From Aquificales bacterium (lineage in GTDB: Bacteria > Aquificota > Aquificia > Aquificales > Aquificaceae), in NCBI GenBank assembly GCA_027037055.1, contig JALWBR010000024.1, positions 1 through 64,000 of the forward strand: a DNA stretch of 64,000 nucleotides, given 5' to 3'. Below the pieces are notes generated by a model. That model was not told the DNA's origin. It ran no database searches and worked only from the letters and a program-made list of their open reading frames with translations. Shown here in pieces: positions 45,309 through 55,358 of the stretch (its first letter is position 1; each line of letters begins with the position of its first letter). The translations under genes and the position numbers were made by a program.

Positions 45309-46397
45309 TCAAAGTGCCCTTTCCATTTCCTTTATTTTTTCCTCTATCTCCGCTGTCCTGAGAGCATCTATAAGTTCGTCAAGGTTACCCTCAAGTATCT
45401 CGGGTAGTTTGTAAAGGGTAAGATTTATTCTGTGATCCGTCACCCTGTTCTGGGGAAAATTGTAGGTCCTTATCTTTTCACTTCTTTCTCCTGTTCCCAC
45501 CTGTTCCCTTCTTTCCCTTGCTATCTCCTCTTCTTTCAACCTGTTGTAATAATCCTTAAGTCTTGCATAAAGTATTTTCATAGCCTTCTGTCTGTTCTGA
45601 TATTGGGATCTTTCTTCTTGACATGAGACGGTTATTCCCGTCGGTATGTGCGTTATTCTGACTGCTGTCTCCGTAGTATTCACATATTGACCCCCAGCAC
45701 CAGAAGCCCTGAAAGTTTCAATCTTTAAATCCTGAGGGTTTATATGAATATCCTCCTCCCCCGCCTCAGGAAGTACCGCAACAGTCACCGTTGATGTGTG
45801 AATCCTTCCTCCTGATTCTGTAACAGGAATCCTTTGTACCCTGTGAACACCGCTTTCATACTTTAGCCTTGAATAAACATCCTTACCTTCCACAAGAGCA
45901 ATAACCTCCTTAAATCCGCCGAGACCCGTCCTGTTGGCACTCAATATGGTTATCTTCCATCCTTTTTCTTCCGCATATTTTTGATACATTCTGAAAAGAT
46001 CCGCTGCAAAGAGTGCAGCTTCTTCACCACCCGCACCCGCCCTTATTTCAAGAATTATATTCTTAGATTCATCCGGATCCTTAGGGATCATCAGTTCTTT
46101 GAGCTTATCCTCAGTTGCCTCAAGCTTTTCTTGAAGACGCCTTACCTCCTCCTCTGCCAATGCCTTTATATCTTCATCACCGCTACGAAGAAGCTCCTTA
46201 GCTTCCTCATATTCCCGTTCATACCTTTGATACAGTTTGTATGTTTCGTAAATTTCAGAAAGCTCTTTAAGCTCTTTATTAAGTTTCTGGTACTTTTTTA
46301 TATCCTGAACTATCTCAGGCTTTGATATTTCTTTTTGTAACTCCTCATACCTTTTCGCTATCCCCTCTAACCTTCTAAGTAAAAACTTGTTTTTCAT
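45309..46397 (-). CDS. prfA: Peptide chain release factor 1
   Basis: 362 residues. GGQ motif in [20 protein letters not shown] near residue 230; the codon-reading PxT appears as PVTE in [19 protein letters not shown]. Reads UAA and UAG. The start overlaps the rpmE stop by 4 bases. Confidence 0.97.
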   Translation of the reverse strand: MKNKFLLRRLEGIAKRYEELQKEISKPEIVQDIKKYQKLNKELKELSEIYETYKLYQRYEREYEEAKELLRSGDEDIKALAEEEVRRLQEKLEATEDKLKELMIPKDPDESKNIILEIRAGAGGEEAALFAADLFRMYQKYAEEKGWKITILSANRTGLGGFKEVIALVEGKDVYSRLKYESGVHRVQRIPVTESGGRIHTSTVTVAVLPEAGEEDIHINPQDLKIETFRASGAGGQYVNTTETAVRITHIPTGITVSCQEERSQYQNRQKAMKILYARLKDYYNRLKEEEIARERREQVGTGERSEKIRTYNFPQNRVTDHRINLTLYKLPEILEGNLDELIDALRTAEIEEKIKEMERAL

Positions 46398-46594
46398 TCT
46401 TTGTTTGTAAGTTTACCCTCCTCTATTTCAATAAAGTGGGGTTTTATCTTCAATTTACCTATGTAGAAAGGATGGCACTTGTTACAAACCTCCAGATGTA
46501 CGGTTCCGCCCTTCGTTGACAAAAGGGTAAAAGTATTTCCACATCCGCAGACAAAAGTTGTTGGCTTAAGCTCTGGATGAATACCTGCCTTCAT
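46394..46594 (-). CDS. rpmE: Ribosomal protein L31
   Basis: 66 residues from the ATG at 46594, which has AGGAGGT 7 bases upstream; a GTG two codons earlier is less likely. [20 protein letters not shown] and VCNKCHPFY give the zinc-binding CxC...CxxC form. It lies between rho and prfA. Confidence 0.96.
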   Translation of the reverse strand: MKAGIHPELKPTTFVCGCGNTFTLLSTKGGTVHLEVCNKCHPFYIGKLKIKPHFIEIEEGKLTNKE

Positions 46595-46608
46595 TAACAC
46601 TACCTCCT

Positions 46609-47904
46609 TTATGCATTCATTGCCTTTAAAAATTCCTTATTTGTTTTAAATTTCCTTAGTTTATCAAGTAAAAACTCCATAGCTTCAACAGGATCCATAG
46701 TTGAGAAGAATTTTCTGAGTACCCATATTCTCTGTAACTCCCAAGGCTCCAACAACAGCTCCTCTTTCCTTGTGCCAGACTTTTCAATGTTAATGGCGGG
46801 GAATATTCTCCTCTCCATTAACCTCCTGTCAAGATGAATCTCCATATTTCCCGTACCTTTAAACTCCTCATATATTACATCATCCATCCTTGAACCGGTT
46901 TCAATAAGAGCGGTAGCTATTATGGTAAGACTTCCGCCTTCTTCTATATTCCTTGCCGCACCGAAGAATTTTTTAGGTCTTTGTAGGGCTGTCGCCTCAA
47001 TACCTCCAGAAAGCACTCTTCCTGTAGGCGGTGTTACAGCATTTGAGGCCCTTGCAAACCTTGTCATAGAATCAAGAAGTATAACAACATCCTGTTTCAG
47101 CTCAACCATCCTTTTTGCCCTTTCAACTATAAGCTCAGCAACCTGCATGTGTCTCTCTGGAGGTTCATCAAAGGTTGAAGCTACCACCTCAGCACCGTCA
47201 CCCACTATCCTGCGCATCTCCGTAACTTCTTCGGGTCTCTCATCAATCAGCAATATAATAAGGTGGACATCGGGATGGTTGGTGATTATAGCCCTTGCCA
47301 GTTTTTGGAGTAATACAGTTTTACCCGCCTTGGGAGGAGCAACGATTAACCCCCTCTGTCCCTTACCTATGGGTGCTACCAAACTTACAACCCTCGTGGA
47401 AAGCTCGTTAGGATCAAATTCAAGATTAAACCTTTCCGTAGGATGATAGGGTGTCAATTTATCAAAAGAAGGTCTCTTCCTAAGCGTCTCAACATCCGCG
47501 GATAACCCGTTCACAGCCTCAATTTTTATGAGAGCCTTGTACTTCTCATTATCCCTCGGCAGTCTTGCAAAGCCTATTATGTTATCTCCCGTTCTAAGCC
47601 CGAACTTCTTTATCTGGGACGGTGAAACATATATGTCGTCCCAACTGGGCATGTAATTATTTTCCGAACTTCTCAAAAATCCGTATCCGGAGGAAGATAT
47701 TTCAAGAACGCCGTTAACGAATACGAGTCCCTCTTCCTTAGCCTGGGCCTCAAGAATGCGTTCTATAAGCTCCTCTTTCTTCAGCCCCGTGATTCTTGAA
47801 AGACCCAGCTCCTTCCCTATATTCTGTAACTCCGTTAATGTTAGCTTCCTCAAATCCTCAAGGCTGTAAGCTTTATTTTCCTGAGCTTGTTCCGTATCTT
47901 GCAT
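46609..47904 (-). CDS. rho: Transcription termination factor Rho
   Basis: 431 residues. N-terminal SAP-like and cold-shock RNA-binding parts ([18 protein letters not shown]), then the ATPase core: [20 protein letters not shown] near residue 183 (Walker A), [35 protein letters not shown] (Walker B) and [28 protein letters not shown] precedes the ATG. It matters for this genome because the convergent genes leave no room for intrinsic terminators. Confidence 0.97.
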   Translation of the reverse strand: MQDTEQAQENKAYSLEDLRKLTLTELQNIGKELGLSRITGLKKEELIERILEAQAKEEGLVFVNGVLEISSSGYGFLRSSENNYMPSWDDIYVSPSQIKKFGLRTGDNIIGFARLPRDNEKYKALIKIEAVNGLSADVETLRKRPSFDKLTPYHPTERFNLEFDPNELSTRVVSLVAPIGKGQRGLIVAPPKAGKTVLLQKLARAIITNHPDVHLIILLIDERPEEVTEMRRIVGDGAEVVASTFDEPPERHMQVAELIVERAKRMVELKQDVVILLDSMTRFARASNAVTPPTGRVLSGGIEATALQRPKKFFGAARNIEEGGSLTIIATALIETGSRMDDVIYEEFKGTGNMEIHLDRRLMERRIFPAINIEKSGTRKEELLLEPWELQRIWVLRKFFSTMDPVEAMEFLLDKLRKFKTNKEFLKAMNA

Positions 47905-47919
47905 GGCTCACACTCCTTT

Positions 47920-49260
47920 TTATTTTCCTATACAAAATTTTGAAAATATATTTGATAGTATATCCTCTGTTGTTATATCACCTACTATTTCTCCCAATTT
48001 ATTAACCGCTTCTTTCAGATGCACCACAGCTATCTCCATACCCAACCCTGATTCTATTGCCTTCCTGAAGGTATCTATAGCCTCAACAGCCTCCTCCAAC
48101 AGTACAGAATGTCTCACAGAAATAAACACCTTATACTCCGTTTCAACAACACCGACAGTACCGATTATGGCCTTTTCTAACTCAGGGATTCCTTCTCTTG
48201 TTATTGCACTTACCATTATTATAGACTTTCCATCAAAATTTTCAAGGGGTCTTTTAATACCCAGATCAACTTTGTTACCCACTATTATAACATTTTTCCC
48301 CTTTATCCTTTCGTATATTTCCATATCATACTCATCAATACCCCTACTGATATCAAAGACAAAAAGAACAATGTCCGCTTCTTCAACCTTACTAAGACTC
48401 CTCTCCACGCCTTCCCTTTCTACGGGATCCTTAGTATCCCTTATACCCGCGGTATCCACAAGAATTAAAGGAATACCTTTTATATAAACATCCTCCTCAA
48501 TATAATCCCTCGTAGTACCCGGAATCCCCGTTACTATTGACCTATCTTTACCGGTAAGGGTATTAAACAAAGAAGATTTGCCCACATTAGGCTTTCCGAC
48601 AATGGCAAGCTTTATACCTTCCTTAAAGAATCTTCCCCTCTCGTAAGTATCAAGCAAAGATCTTATACCATCTTCAACCTCTATGAGTAAAGACATAAGC
48701 TCATCATGTTCTATTGAAGGTATATCTTCTTCTCCGAAATCAATATCCGCCTCTATAAGTGATAAAAGGTCAACAAGCTTATTCCTCAGGGGTCTTATTA
48801 TCCTTGAAAGCTCACCCCTCAATTGGTTCACCGCGGATCTTAAAGCAGTATAACCTTTTGCAGAAATTATCTCTTCAACCGCCTCCGCCTGAGTTAGATC
48901 CATCTTTCCGTTCAAAAAAGCCCTTTTTGTAAATTCACCCGGTTCCGCAAGCCTTGCACCTCCCCTTACTGCCAGCTCTAAAGCCTTCTTGAGTATAAGA
49001 GGATTACCGTGAAGGTTCAATTCAACCATATCCTCACCCGTATAACTCGCGGGACCCTTATAGAATATAAGTATTCCTTCATCAATAATTTCACCCCTCT
49101 CATCCACAAGCTCACCGTAATGCGCATATCTCGGCTTTATATCGCCTTTTACTTTAAAGAAACCTTTAACTATATCAAGCACACCTTGCCCCGAAAGCCT
49201 AACTATGCCTATGGCTCCTCTTCCCGGAGGTGTTGAAACAGCAACAATAGGCTCCTTCAT
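47920..49260 (-). CDS. mnmE: tRNA modification GTPase MnmE
   Basis: 446 residues from the ATG at 49260 ([20 protein letters not shown]); the open frame continues upstream but is then antisense to nothing conserved. Folate-binding N-domain, helical domain, and an inserted G domain: [20 protein letters not shown] near residue 217, [20 protein letters not shown] and VGNKVDL. Ends in CIGK, the conserved C-terminal CxGK. With MnmG it modifies wobble uridines. The ATG overlaps the stop of the repeat protein (ATGA). Confidence 0.95.
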   Translation of the reverse strand: MKEPIVAVSTPPGRGAIGIVRLSGQGVLDIVKGFFKVKGDIKPRYAHYGELVDERGEIIDEGILIFYKGPASYTGEDMVELNLHGNPLILKKALELAVRGGARLAEPGEFTKRAFLNGKMDLTQAEAVEEIISAKGYTALRSAVNQLRGELSRIIRPLRNKLVDLLSLIEADIDFGEEDIPSIEHDELMSLLIEVEDGIRSLLDTYERGRFFKEGIKLAIVGKPNVGKSSLFNTLTGKDRSIVTGIPGTTRDYIEEDVYIKGIPLILVDTAGIRDTKDPVEREGVERSLSKVEEADIVLFVFDISRGIDEYDMEIYERIKGKNVIIVGNKVDLGIKRPLENFDGKSIIMVSAITREGIPELEKAIIGTVGVVETEYKVFISVRHSVLLEEAVEAIDTFRKAIESGLGMEIAVVHLKEAVNKLGEIVGDITTEDILSNIFSKFCIGK

Positions 49261-51890
49261 AGGATCCTTCTTACAAAGGGTATTAAAATAAGGATACAAA
49301 GAATAAATATAGATACATTTGTATGAAGGCAACCCGATTTTGAAGCGGACTTCTTAACCGCCGTGGAAACCTCCACTTTAATTTCCTTTGAAACGGAAGA
49401 ACCCTTAGGATCCGTAACCGTAAATTTCACTGTGAAGCTCCCCTCAGATTTATATGTATGCTTTATAACCGTATTCTTCTCACAGCTGTCCACAGTATAA
49501 ACCTTATTACCGTCACCCGGAGTAAGTACGCAAGTAAGTTTATCACCGTCCTTATCACTGACCTTCCAGCTAAAGGTAACTTCCAAAGGCACTGATCCCT
49601 TAAGAGGATTCGCAGAGAAGGAATCTATACTCGGAGGATAATTGGGAGGCTCTACGGTTATATAAATCTCCTTCGCCACCTCTCTTTTTAAGCTGTTAAC
49701 TGCAACACATACAGCTTTATACTTACCTTCTTCCCAGTATATAAAGAAGACACTCTGTGAAGGCCCTTCATAATCAAATTTTCCATCTCCATCAAGATCA
49801 AATTTGTAACCCACAATACTGCCGTCCCTGTCACTCGCCTCACAGGTAAAGTTAACCTTCAACGGCGCCCTGCCCTTTTGTTTGTCTGCGGAAAAGGAAA
49901 TTATTTGAGGATCCGAATTGGCTGAAAGGGAAGTATCCAACAGGGAAATAAAACCATCCTTAAAAACGGGATGATCGTCCATAAAGGATCCCACGGTAAC
50001 GGGAAAGTCAGAAGACCATGTATAACCCGCTACATATACACGCCCGTTGGGATCAATGAGTAGGGAATTTATACCATCGTTATACTCACCTCCTATATAT
50101 GTAGAAGCAACAACGCTTTGCAGATCAGCGGTCAGTTTAACTATGCAACCGTCAAAATTACCGCCTGGTAGGGACATAAATGCACCAGAACTAACGGGAA
50201 AGTCAGGAGAACTTGTGTTACACCCTACGTAAAGATAACCGTTTTGATCCATTTTCATATCCCTTGCTATATCAAAACCGCTACCTCCAAGAAATGTTGA
50301 GATCAAAAGATCCGAGAGATCAGAGGGTAGTTTGACAACAAATATATCACCGCTTCCCCTGTTAGTACTCTGAACAACACCTTGAGTGACGGGAAAATTT
50401 GCGGATAAGGTTACACCAGCCACATATACATCTCCGTTCTGGTCTAAAAGCATGGTAAAGGCAAGATCATCCATTAATCCTCCCAAATAGGTTGACGATA
50501 AAAGATTGAGATTCTGATCAAACTTTGATATAAATGCATCACTCCCGAAGTTATAAGCGGGATCATAAGCACCCACGGTGGTAGGGAAGAGCTGTGAAGT
50601 GGTAAAGCCGGTTATATAAACATTATTTCCACCATCTACCACCACATGTGTTGCCACATCCCTGCCATCCGCCCCGAAAGGTATTGAAGATAAAAGATTA
50701 AAGTTAGAATCAATCTTCAATATGAAGATATCATAGTCGCCCTTTACAGAATAGCCCACAGGGAAACCGGGGAAATCTCCCGATCTCGTAGCACCGGTTA
50801 TATAAATATTCCCCGCGGAATCAAAGGTAAAACTGAATGCTACATCCTCATCCGAACCGCCGAACAGGGTTGAAGCTACCAGTGTTTGAAGATCGGGAGT
50901 TAACTTAACAATGAATACATCATCAAATCCCTTGTATGTTGCGGATGTTGTAACGGGAAAATCCGATGATCTGGTCCTTCCGAGTATATAGATATTACCG
51001 TTACTGTCAATCTCCATAGCTACGGGGTAATCAACAGCACTGCCTCCGAAAAATGTTGACACCTCAAGGGTTGAAAGATCAGGGGAAAGCTTTGATATAA
51101 AAATATCATCTGGTAAATCTTTGTAAACACCAGGTGTAACGGGAAAGTTTGAAGAAACGGTTGTTCCCACTACATAAATCCTGCCATTTTGATCCATTCT
51201 TAATGAGATGATCTCATCCCTGTCCGCCCCACCGAGAAAGGTTGATGCAATAAGGGGATCAATGATAAGAGGCTTTGAGGGATCATATTTACCTTCCACC
51301 TTAAAACCGTAAGCATTCTTACCCTTTAAATAGTAAGAAACATCAATATATTTCCTTTTACCACCTATATACTGGTAGGCAACAGGTTTGGTGAATTTAA
51401 CGGTACCCGTTTCTGTACTAACTACCAATAACCCATTCCCGTCAACTGATAAATTCTTGACCCCTTCAAGCTTTACGGATATTCCCTCTGGTGAAGAGCC
51501 GGGTTTAACATAGAACAACTTTTCTACATTCTCAAGAGAAGCCCTTAAAATTAGATCAACCCCCTCAAAAACATCTTCAAACTTCACAAATCTGTAAGCC
51601 TTGGAGCGCACACCCTTCGCAGGGTAGTTAACAAAAGAAGCCTCACCGTCCCCGTAAATCCTCTTCGCCTTTCCCAACCTCTCAATAAAGACACCTGCCC
51701 TGTCACCTACGGAAAATACATATCCTATACCGCCATCCTTCCTCACAAAAACATAACCCGCCTTCAGGGGAGCATAGTAAAGAACCTTATCCGATATTTG
51801 ACCTTCGTTTTTTATAAAGGGAACGGATATATAAGCATGCACACACAATGACAAGAAAAAAAATACTATAAAAAAGGCAAATACCACCAT
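49257..51890 (-). CDS. Large secreted SBBP-repeat / PKD protein with C-terminal anchor
   Basis: 877 residues from the ATG at 51890 (MVVFAFFIVFFFLSLCVHA, a clean signal peptide); a TTG at 51929 would add 13. Then a ~200-residue N-domain beginning FIKNEGQISDKV, seven SBBP beta-propeller repeats of about 65 residues (STFLGG..D....DQNG.IYV.G.T.S..FPVT), two PKD-like Ig domains (first with LDGDGKFDYEG) and a C-terminal tail: SGC, a hydrophobic stretch (SIFILCILILIPF), then RR. The tail resembles Cys-containing CTERM sorting signals. It is probably a surface or periplasmic structural or adhesive protein; no catalytic motif is seen. Confidence 0.85.
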   Translation of the reverse strand: MVVFAFFIVFFFLSLCVHAYISVPFIKNEGQISDKVLYYAPLKAGYVFVRKDGGIGYVFSVGDRAGVFIERLGKAKRIYGDGEASFVNYPAKGVRSKAYRFVKFEDVFEGVDLILRASLENVEKLFYVKPGSSPEGISVKLEGVKNLSVDGNGLLVVSTETGTVKFTKPVAYQYIGGKRKYIDVSYYLKGKNAYGFKVEGKYDPSKPLIIDPLIASTFLGGADRDEIISLRMDQNGRIYVVGTTVSSNFPVTPGVYKDLPDDIFISKLSPDLSTLEVSTFFGGSAVDYPVAMEIDSNGNIYILGRTRSSDFPVTTSATYKGFDDVFIVKLTPDLQTLVASTLFGGSDEDVAFSFTFDSAGNIYITGATRSGDFPGFPVGYSVKGDYDIFILKIDSNFNLLSSIPFGADGRDVATHVVVDGGNNVYITGFTTSQLFPTTVGAYDPAYNFGSDAFISKFDQNLNLLSSTYLGGLMDDLAFTMLLDQNGDVYVAGVTLSANFPVTQGVVQSTNRGSGDIFVVKLPSDLSDLLISTFLGGSGFDIARDMKMDQNGYLYVGCNTSSPDFPVSSGAFMSLPGGNFDGCIVKLTADLQSVVASTYIGGEYNDGINSLLIDPNGRVYVAGYTWSSDFPVTVGSFMDDHPVFKDGFISLLDTSLSANSDPQIISFSADKQKGRAPLKVNFTCEASDRDGSIVGYKFDLDGDGKFDYEGPSQSVFFIYWEEGKYKAVCVAVNSLKREVAKEIYITVEPPNYPPSIDSFSANPLKGSVPLEVTFSWKVSDKDGDKLTCVLTPGDGNKVYTVDSCEKNTVIKHTYKSEGSFTVKFTVTDPKGSSVSKEIKVEVSTAVKKSASKSGCLHTNVSIFILCILILIPFVRRIL
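49915..51248 (-). repeat. Seven tandem SBBP protein repeats
   Basis: Seven units of roughly 62-66 codons, each opening with ST(F/Y/L)(L/F)GG and containing (D/N)GN(I/V)Y(I/V)xGxTxSxxFPVT followed by a ..FI.K...DL..L.. strand. The fourth unit is the most divergent (SIPFGADGRD). Seven blades would make one complete beta-propeller. The DNA repeats are diverged. Confidence 0.8.
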
Positions 51891-51950
51891 TTTGTGAATA
51901 ATGTAATTTATCGGATTATTTTCGGTCAAGATAAATATTTTTATTAGCTT

Positions 51951-51956
51951 TAAAAT
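51951..51956 (+). promoter_or_regulatory. -10-like element of copZ
   Basis: TAAAAT ending 8 bases before the copZ ATG, with no Shine-Dalgarno between. One mismatch to TATAAT in A+T-rich DNA, so on its own it is weak; it gains weight from the same spacing at other genes here. Confidence 0.35.
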
Positions 51957-51964
51957 TAAAAATT

Positions 51965-52174
51965 ATGGTGGAGAAGGTTGTCAAAGTGGACGGCATGACA
52001 TGTAACCACTGTGCGGAAACTGTAAAAAGAGCCATAAGTAACATTGAAGGTGTAAAGCATGTGGAGGTGGATCTTGAGTCGGGTAATGTAACCATACATG
52101 CGGAAAGAGAATTATCTTGCGATGAAATTAAAAGGGCTGTAGAAGAGTGGGATTACAGAGTTGTTGATTGTTAA
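51965..52174 (+). CDS. copZ: Heavy-metal-binding chaperone (HMA domain)
   Basis: 69 residues. VVKVDGMTCNHCAETVKRAI carries the metal-binding MTCxxC loop; VKHVEVDLESGNVTIHAE is the typical ferredoxin-like fold. It probably carries Cu(I) to a P-type ATPase or metalloprotein not in the window. It overlaps the nitroreductase gene by 14 bases and may be leaderless. Confidence 0.9.
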   Translation: MVEKVVKVDGMTCNHCAETVKRAISNIEGVKHVEVDLESGNVTIHAERELSCDEIKRAVEEWDYRVVDC

Positions 52175-52754
52175 TTTACCAAATCCTCATACAAAGGGTT
52201 TTATAAGCTTTGAAGAGGTTTTATACAAAAGGAGATCGGTAAGGGAGTATAGGAACGAACCCATAACCCTTTATCATCTGTCCCAGCTACTGTGGTCAGC
52301 ACAGGGTATAACAAGCGAATTCGGATACAGAACAGCCCCCTCAGCGGGTGCTTTGTATCCCTTGGAAATATACTGCTCCGCAGAAAATGTTGAGGGTATT
52401 GATGCGGGTATCTATAAGTATGATCCTTTTAATCATCAGATAGGCTGTATAAAGTTCGGCTTTTACAATAAGGAGCTTTATAAAGCGTGTCTTTATCAAC
52501 CTCAGGTGGCGGATGCACCCCTCGTAATAGTAATAACAGCGGTGTTTGAAAGGACAACAAAAAAATACGGAAGCAGGGGAATAAGATATGTATTCAGCGA
52601 AGTAGGGCATGTATCCCAAAACATATATCTGCAGGCAACAGCCCTCGGTTTGGGGACTGTGGCAATAGGAGCCTTTGAAGAGGATATGATAAAAGATATA
52701 CTGAACGCAAGTGAAGAACCTATATATGTAATGCCCGTTGGTGTACCTTTATGA
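52161..52754 (+). CDS. SagB-type nitroreductase-fold oxidoreductase
   Basis: 197 residues with a TTG start inside copZ. FMN-binding nitroreductase fold: VLYKRRSVREYRNEPITLYH near residue 21, LSQLLWSAQGITSEFGYRTA, PSAGALYPLEIYC and HVSQNIYLQATALGLGTVAIG near 150. SagB relatives oxidise azoline rings in peptide natural products, but no cyclodehydratase or precursor peptide is near, so a general FMN oxidoreductase role is safer. The overlap with copZ suggests joint expression. Confidence 0.85.
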   Translation: MLIVNLPNPHTKGFISFEEVLYKRRSVREYRNEPITLYHLSQLLWSAQGITSEFGYRTAPSAGALYPLEIYCSAENVEGIDAGIYKYDPFNHQIGCIKFGFYNKELYKACLYQPQVADAPLVIVITAVFERTTKKYGSRGIRYVFSEVGHVSQNIYLQATALGLGTVAIGAFEEDMIKDILNASEEPIYVMPVGVPL

Positions 52755-52760
52755 GTAGGA

Positions 52761-52766
52761 TATAAT
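52761..52766 (+). promoter_or_regulatory. -10 element of bioA
   Basis: Perfect TATAAT that ends 8 bases before the bioA ATG, with only AAGCGGTT between. No Shine-Dalgarno. It overlaps the 3' side of the nitroreductase gene by position only (7 bases after its stop). Confidence 0.5.
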
Positions 52767-52774
52767 AAGCGGTT

Positions 52775-54124
52775 ATGAATTGGGATAAGGAAACCTTAAA
52801 AAAATGGGATAAGGAATACTTCTGGCATCCCTTTACCCAGATGAAGGTCTATGCGGAGGAAGATAATCTTATATTTGAAAGGGGCGAAGGCGTTTACCTC
52901 TACGATATAGACGGTAATAAATACATTGACGCCATTTCATCCCTATGGTGTAATGTTCACGGTCACAATCATCCCTATTTAAATAACGCCCTTGTAAGTC
53001 AACTGTGCAAAGTGGCTCACACAACAACCCTCGGCAGTTCAAATATACCCGCCATCTTGCTTACAAAAAAATTGGTTGACATTACACCTCCTTCTCTCAC
53101 AAAGGTATTCTATTCGGAGGACGGTGCGGAATCGGTAGAAATAGCCATCAAATTAGCCTATCACTACTGGAAGAATAAGGGTAAACCGAGGAAAAAATTC
53201 GTTACTCTATCGGAAGCCTATCATGGCGATACAATAGGAGCGGTAAGTGTCGGGGGTATAGAAACCTTTCACTTCACCTATAAGGATCTTCTCTTTGATG
53301 TAATAAGACTGCCTTCTCCTTATCTTTACTGTATGGAAAATTACGGAAAATTATGTGACAGGGGGAAGGAAGACCTCCTTTCCATGCTGAAGGAAATATT
53401 GGAAAGGGAAGAGATTGTAGCTGTTGTACTTGAAGCAGGTATCCAAGCCGCTGCTGGAATGTTGCCTTTTCCCAAAGGCTTTCTGAAAGGCGTAAGGGAG
53501 CTGACAAAAAAGTATGACACACTTCTTATAGTTGATGAGGTGGCAACAGGTTTTGGAAGAACGGGAACAATGTTTTACTGTGAACAAGAAGATGTATCCC
53601 CAGATTTTATGTGCCTCGGCAAAGGTATAACGGGAGGTTATCTGCCACTCGCTGCAACCTTAACCACCGATGAGATCTTTGAAGCCTTTTTGGGAGAATT
53701 CGGAGAGGCAAAACATTTCTATCACGGTCATACTTATACGGGAAACAACCTTGCATGCGCGGTTGCCCTTGCAAATATTGAACTGTTTGAAAAAGAAGAA
53801 ACTCTAAAAAAACTGAAACCCAAAATAGAGATACTTTCCGAAAGGCTTGATGAGTTCTTCTATGTTAAATATGTAGGAGATGTAAGACAGCTCGGATTTA
53901 TGGCAGGTATAGAGCTTTATAAGGATAAGGAAAAAAAGGAAAAATTCCCCTACGGATGGAGGGTCGGTTTTAAGGTGGCAAGGAAGTGTTGGGAAAAGGG
54001 CGTATTTTTGAGACCTTTGGGGGATGTTATGGTACTAATGATGCCCCTCGTAATAGAGGAAGAGGAGATAAACAAAGTTATTGATGTTTTGAAAGAGTCC
54101 ATAAATGAGTTTGAACCGCAATAA
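52775..54124 (+). CDS. bioA: Adenosylmethionine-8-amino-7-oxononanoate aminotransferase
   Basis: 449 residues. Biotin synthesis: amination of KAPA to DAPA with SAM as donor. Motifs: YFWHPFTQMKVYAEEDNLIF near residue 15, DAISSLWCNVHGHNHPYLNN, VFYSEDGAESVEIAIKLAY and LIVDEVATGFGRTGTMFYCE, then CLGKGITGGYLPLAATLTTD with the PLP lysine near residue 287. No other bio genes are adjacent. A biotin-dependent carboxylase subunit lies elsewhere in the window. Confidence 0.94.
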   Translation: MNWDKETLKKWDKEYFWHPFTQMKVYAEEDNLIFERGEGVYLYDIDGNKYIDAISSLWCNVHGHNHPYLNNALVSQLCKVAHTTTLGSSNIPAILLTKKLVDITPPSLTKVFYSEDGAESVEIAIKLAYHYWKNKGKPRKKFVTLSEAYHGDTIGAVSVGGIETFHFTYKDLLFDVIRLPSPYLYCMENYGKLCDRGKEDLLSMLKEILEREEIVAVVLEAGIQAAAGMLPFPKGFLKGVRELTKKYDTLLIVDEVATGFGRTGTMFYCEQEDVSPDFMCLGKGITGGYLPLAATLTTDEIFEAFLGEFGEAKHFYHGHTYTGNNLACAVALANIELFEKEETLKKLKPKIEILSERLDEFFYVKYVGDVRQLGFMAGIELYKDKEKKEKFPYGWRVGFKVARKCWEKGVFLRPLGDVMVLMMPLVIEEEEINKVIDVLKESINEFEPQ

Positions 54125-54680
54125 CAAGCTTGAATTACACAGAAAAATTTTTCACATCTTCGCCATATCCCTGTGGATAGTCCCAGTTATGTTCTTTCCG
54201 GAACCGTTAACCATCATACTTTTTGCTATTGCAATCTTTTTTAACTTCACACTAACAAAAAGGTATAACTGGAAAGTACTTAAGCCTTTATATTTCTTGG
54301 CAAAACATCTTGAAAGGGAAAAAAATAAGAATAGACCGGGGATACAGGGTCTGTGGGCAAATGTAGGTATTTTCTTATGCTTCATCATATTCGGTAAAGA
54401 GATATCAGTATTAGCTATTCTCATATTAGCAGTCGGGGACGGCCTTTCCGGAATAGTAGGCTATTACACGGGCAAATATAAAGTTTACCGTGATAAAACC
54501 CTTGAAGGTACCCTAACCTTCCTTATATCTTCCTTTATAATAACCCTTCTATTTTATGACATTAAAACAGCCATAGTAGTGTCCACCATATCCACATTAA
54601 CCGAGCTGTTCTTAGACATACCCGACGATAACTTTACAGTTCCCATAAGTGTAGGCATAGCATTAAAATTGATTCACTGA
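54105..54680 (+). CDS. Diacylglycerol/polyprenol kinase-like membrane protein
   Basis: 191 residues, about five membrane helices. LELHRKIFHIFAISLWIVP near the start (RKxxH), AVGDGLSGIVGYYTGKYKVY near residue 110 and KTLEGTLTFLISSFI near 138 match the CTP-dependent dolichol/phytol kinase family. It probably phosphorylates a lipid alcohol; the substrate is unknown. It overlaps bioA by 20 bases and recO, on the other strand, by 7. Confidence 0.75.
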   Translation: MSLNRNNKLELHRKIFHIFAISLWIVPVMFFPEPLTIILFAIAIFFNFTLTKRYNWKVLKPLYFLAKHLEREKNKNRPGIQGLWANVGIFLCFIIFGKEISVLAILILAVGDGLSGIVGYYTGKYKVYRDKTLEGTLTFLISSFIITLLFYDIKTAIVVSTISTLTELFLDIPDDNFTVPISVGIALKLIH

Positions 54681-55300
54681 AGATGATACTCAAGATAACG
54701 ATCCATCAAACTCTTTGCCTCATTGAATGTGTTGATGTCCAATCTAATCCTTCCTGCATGCCTACCATGGTAAAGTTTTCTTAATACTCTTAGACATTTC
54801 TCACTTATCTTAATGTCTCCCCTTTCAGAAACCGAACCGTCCCTCAAACTTATAAAACCGTAACCGTCCTCCCGTATAAACCTGGGAAGAATACCTATGA
54901 TGTCAGAAATCTGAAGAATGAATTTGAGATAATAAGCATACATTCTCTTAGCCTTATCCCTATCTTTTATATAATTCAAAAGAAGCTCCATTATGCCAGC
55001 ATCAAAAAAACCTATGTGTCTCAACATAAATAGGGCAATAGAGGACATCCACTCAAACATGGGGTACTCCCGGGCAAGGTACGAATACCTTTCAAGCCTT
55101 CTGTAATCTAAAGGAATTATCAAATTTCCCGACTGCCTGTAAGAAAGCTCCATCACATTGAAAGGCTCAAATATACCGAAGAAAGGATTGTCAACCTCAT
55201 AGGCATCTTTTACATAAAGGCTCATCATTCCTCCTTTCCCGTATACTTTGGCTATAATATCCCCATCACCCATCACAAATCTTTTTAGTACAATAATCAT
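54674..55300 (-). CDS. recO: RecO-like DNA repair protein
   Basis: 208 residues from the ATG at 55300 (MIIVLKRFVMGDGDIIAKVY); a GTG at 55315 is possible. N-terminal OB-like segment (VYGKGGMMSLYVKDAYEVDN) and a helical rest. The length is shorter than typical RecO (about 240) and the four-cysteine zinc finger of many RecO proteins is not seen. RecO loads RecA on SSB-coated DNA. Identification rests on the N-terminus and overall pattern. Divergent from panC. Confidence 0.6.
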   Translation of the reverse strand: MIIVLKRFVMGDGDIIAKVYGKGGMMSLYVKDAYEVDNPFFGIFEPFNVMELSYRQSGNLIIPLDYRRLERYSYLAREYPMFEWMSSIALFMLRHIGFFDAGIMELLLNYIKDRDKAKRMYAYYLKFILQISDIIGILPRFIREDGYGFISLRDGSVSERGDIKISEKCLRVLRKLYHGRHAGRIRLDINTFNEAKSLMDRYLEYHLQ

Positions 55301-55324
55301 ACTGTTTCCGACCACATCAGAATG

Positions 55325-55358
55325 TATAATACATAACTTCTCTTCAGGAGGTAAGCTA
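55325..55358 (+). promoter_or_regulatory. Promoter and ribosome site of panC
   Basis: TATAAT at 55325-55330 and AGGAGGT 7 bases before the ATG at 55359. This is a conventional leader of about 20 bases, a useful contrast to the leaderless candidates, and it settles the panC start, since the frame is open back to 55248. Confidence 0.6.

Noticed and set aside
49261-49332. 24-codon extension of mnmE
   Set aside because: It runs through the end of the repeat-protein gene; the family start [17 protein letters not shown] is at the ATG overlapping that gene's stop.
49915-51248. CRISPR-like or satellite DNA array
   Set aside because: The periodicity of about 190-200 bases reflects diverged protein repeats (SBBP) in one open frame, without identical DNA repeats or spacers.
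52161-52754. Thiazole/oxazole-modified microcin cluster around the SagB-like gene
   Set aside because: No YcaO cyclodehydratase, no SagC-like protein and no small precursor peptide is visible nearby.
55248-55358. Extended N-terminus of panC
   Set aside because: It lies antisense to the start of recO; the ATG at 55359 has AGGAGGT at good spacing and matches the PanC start.
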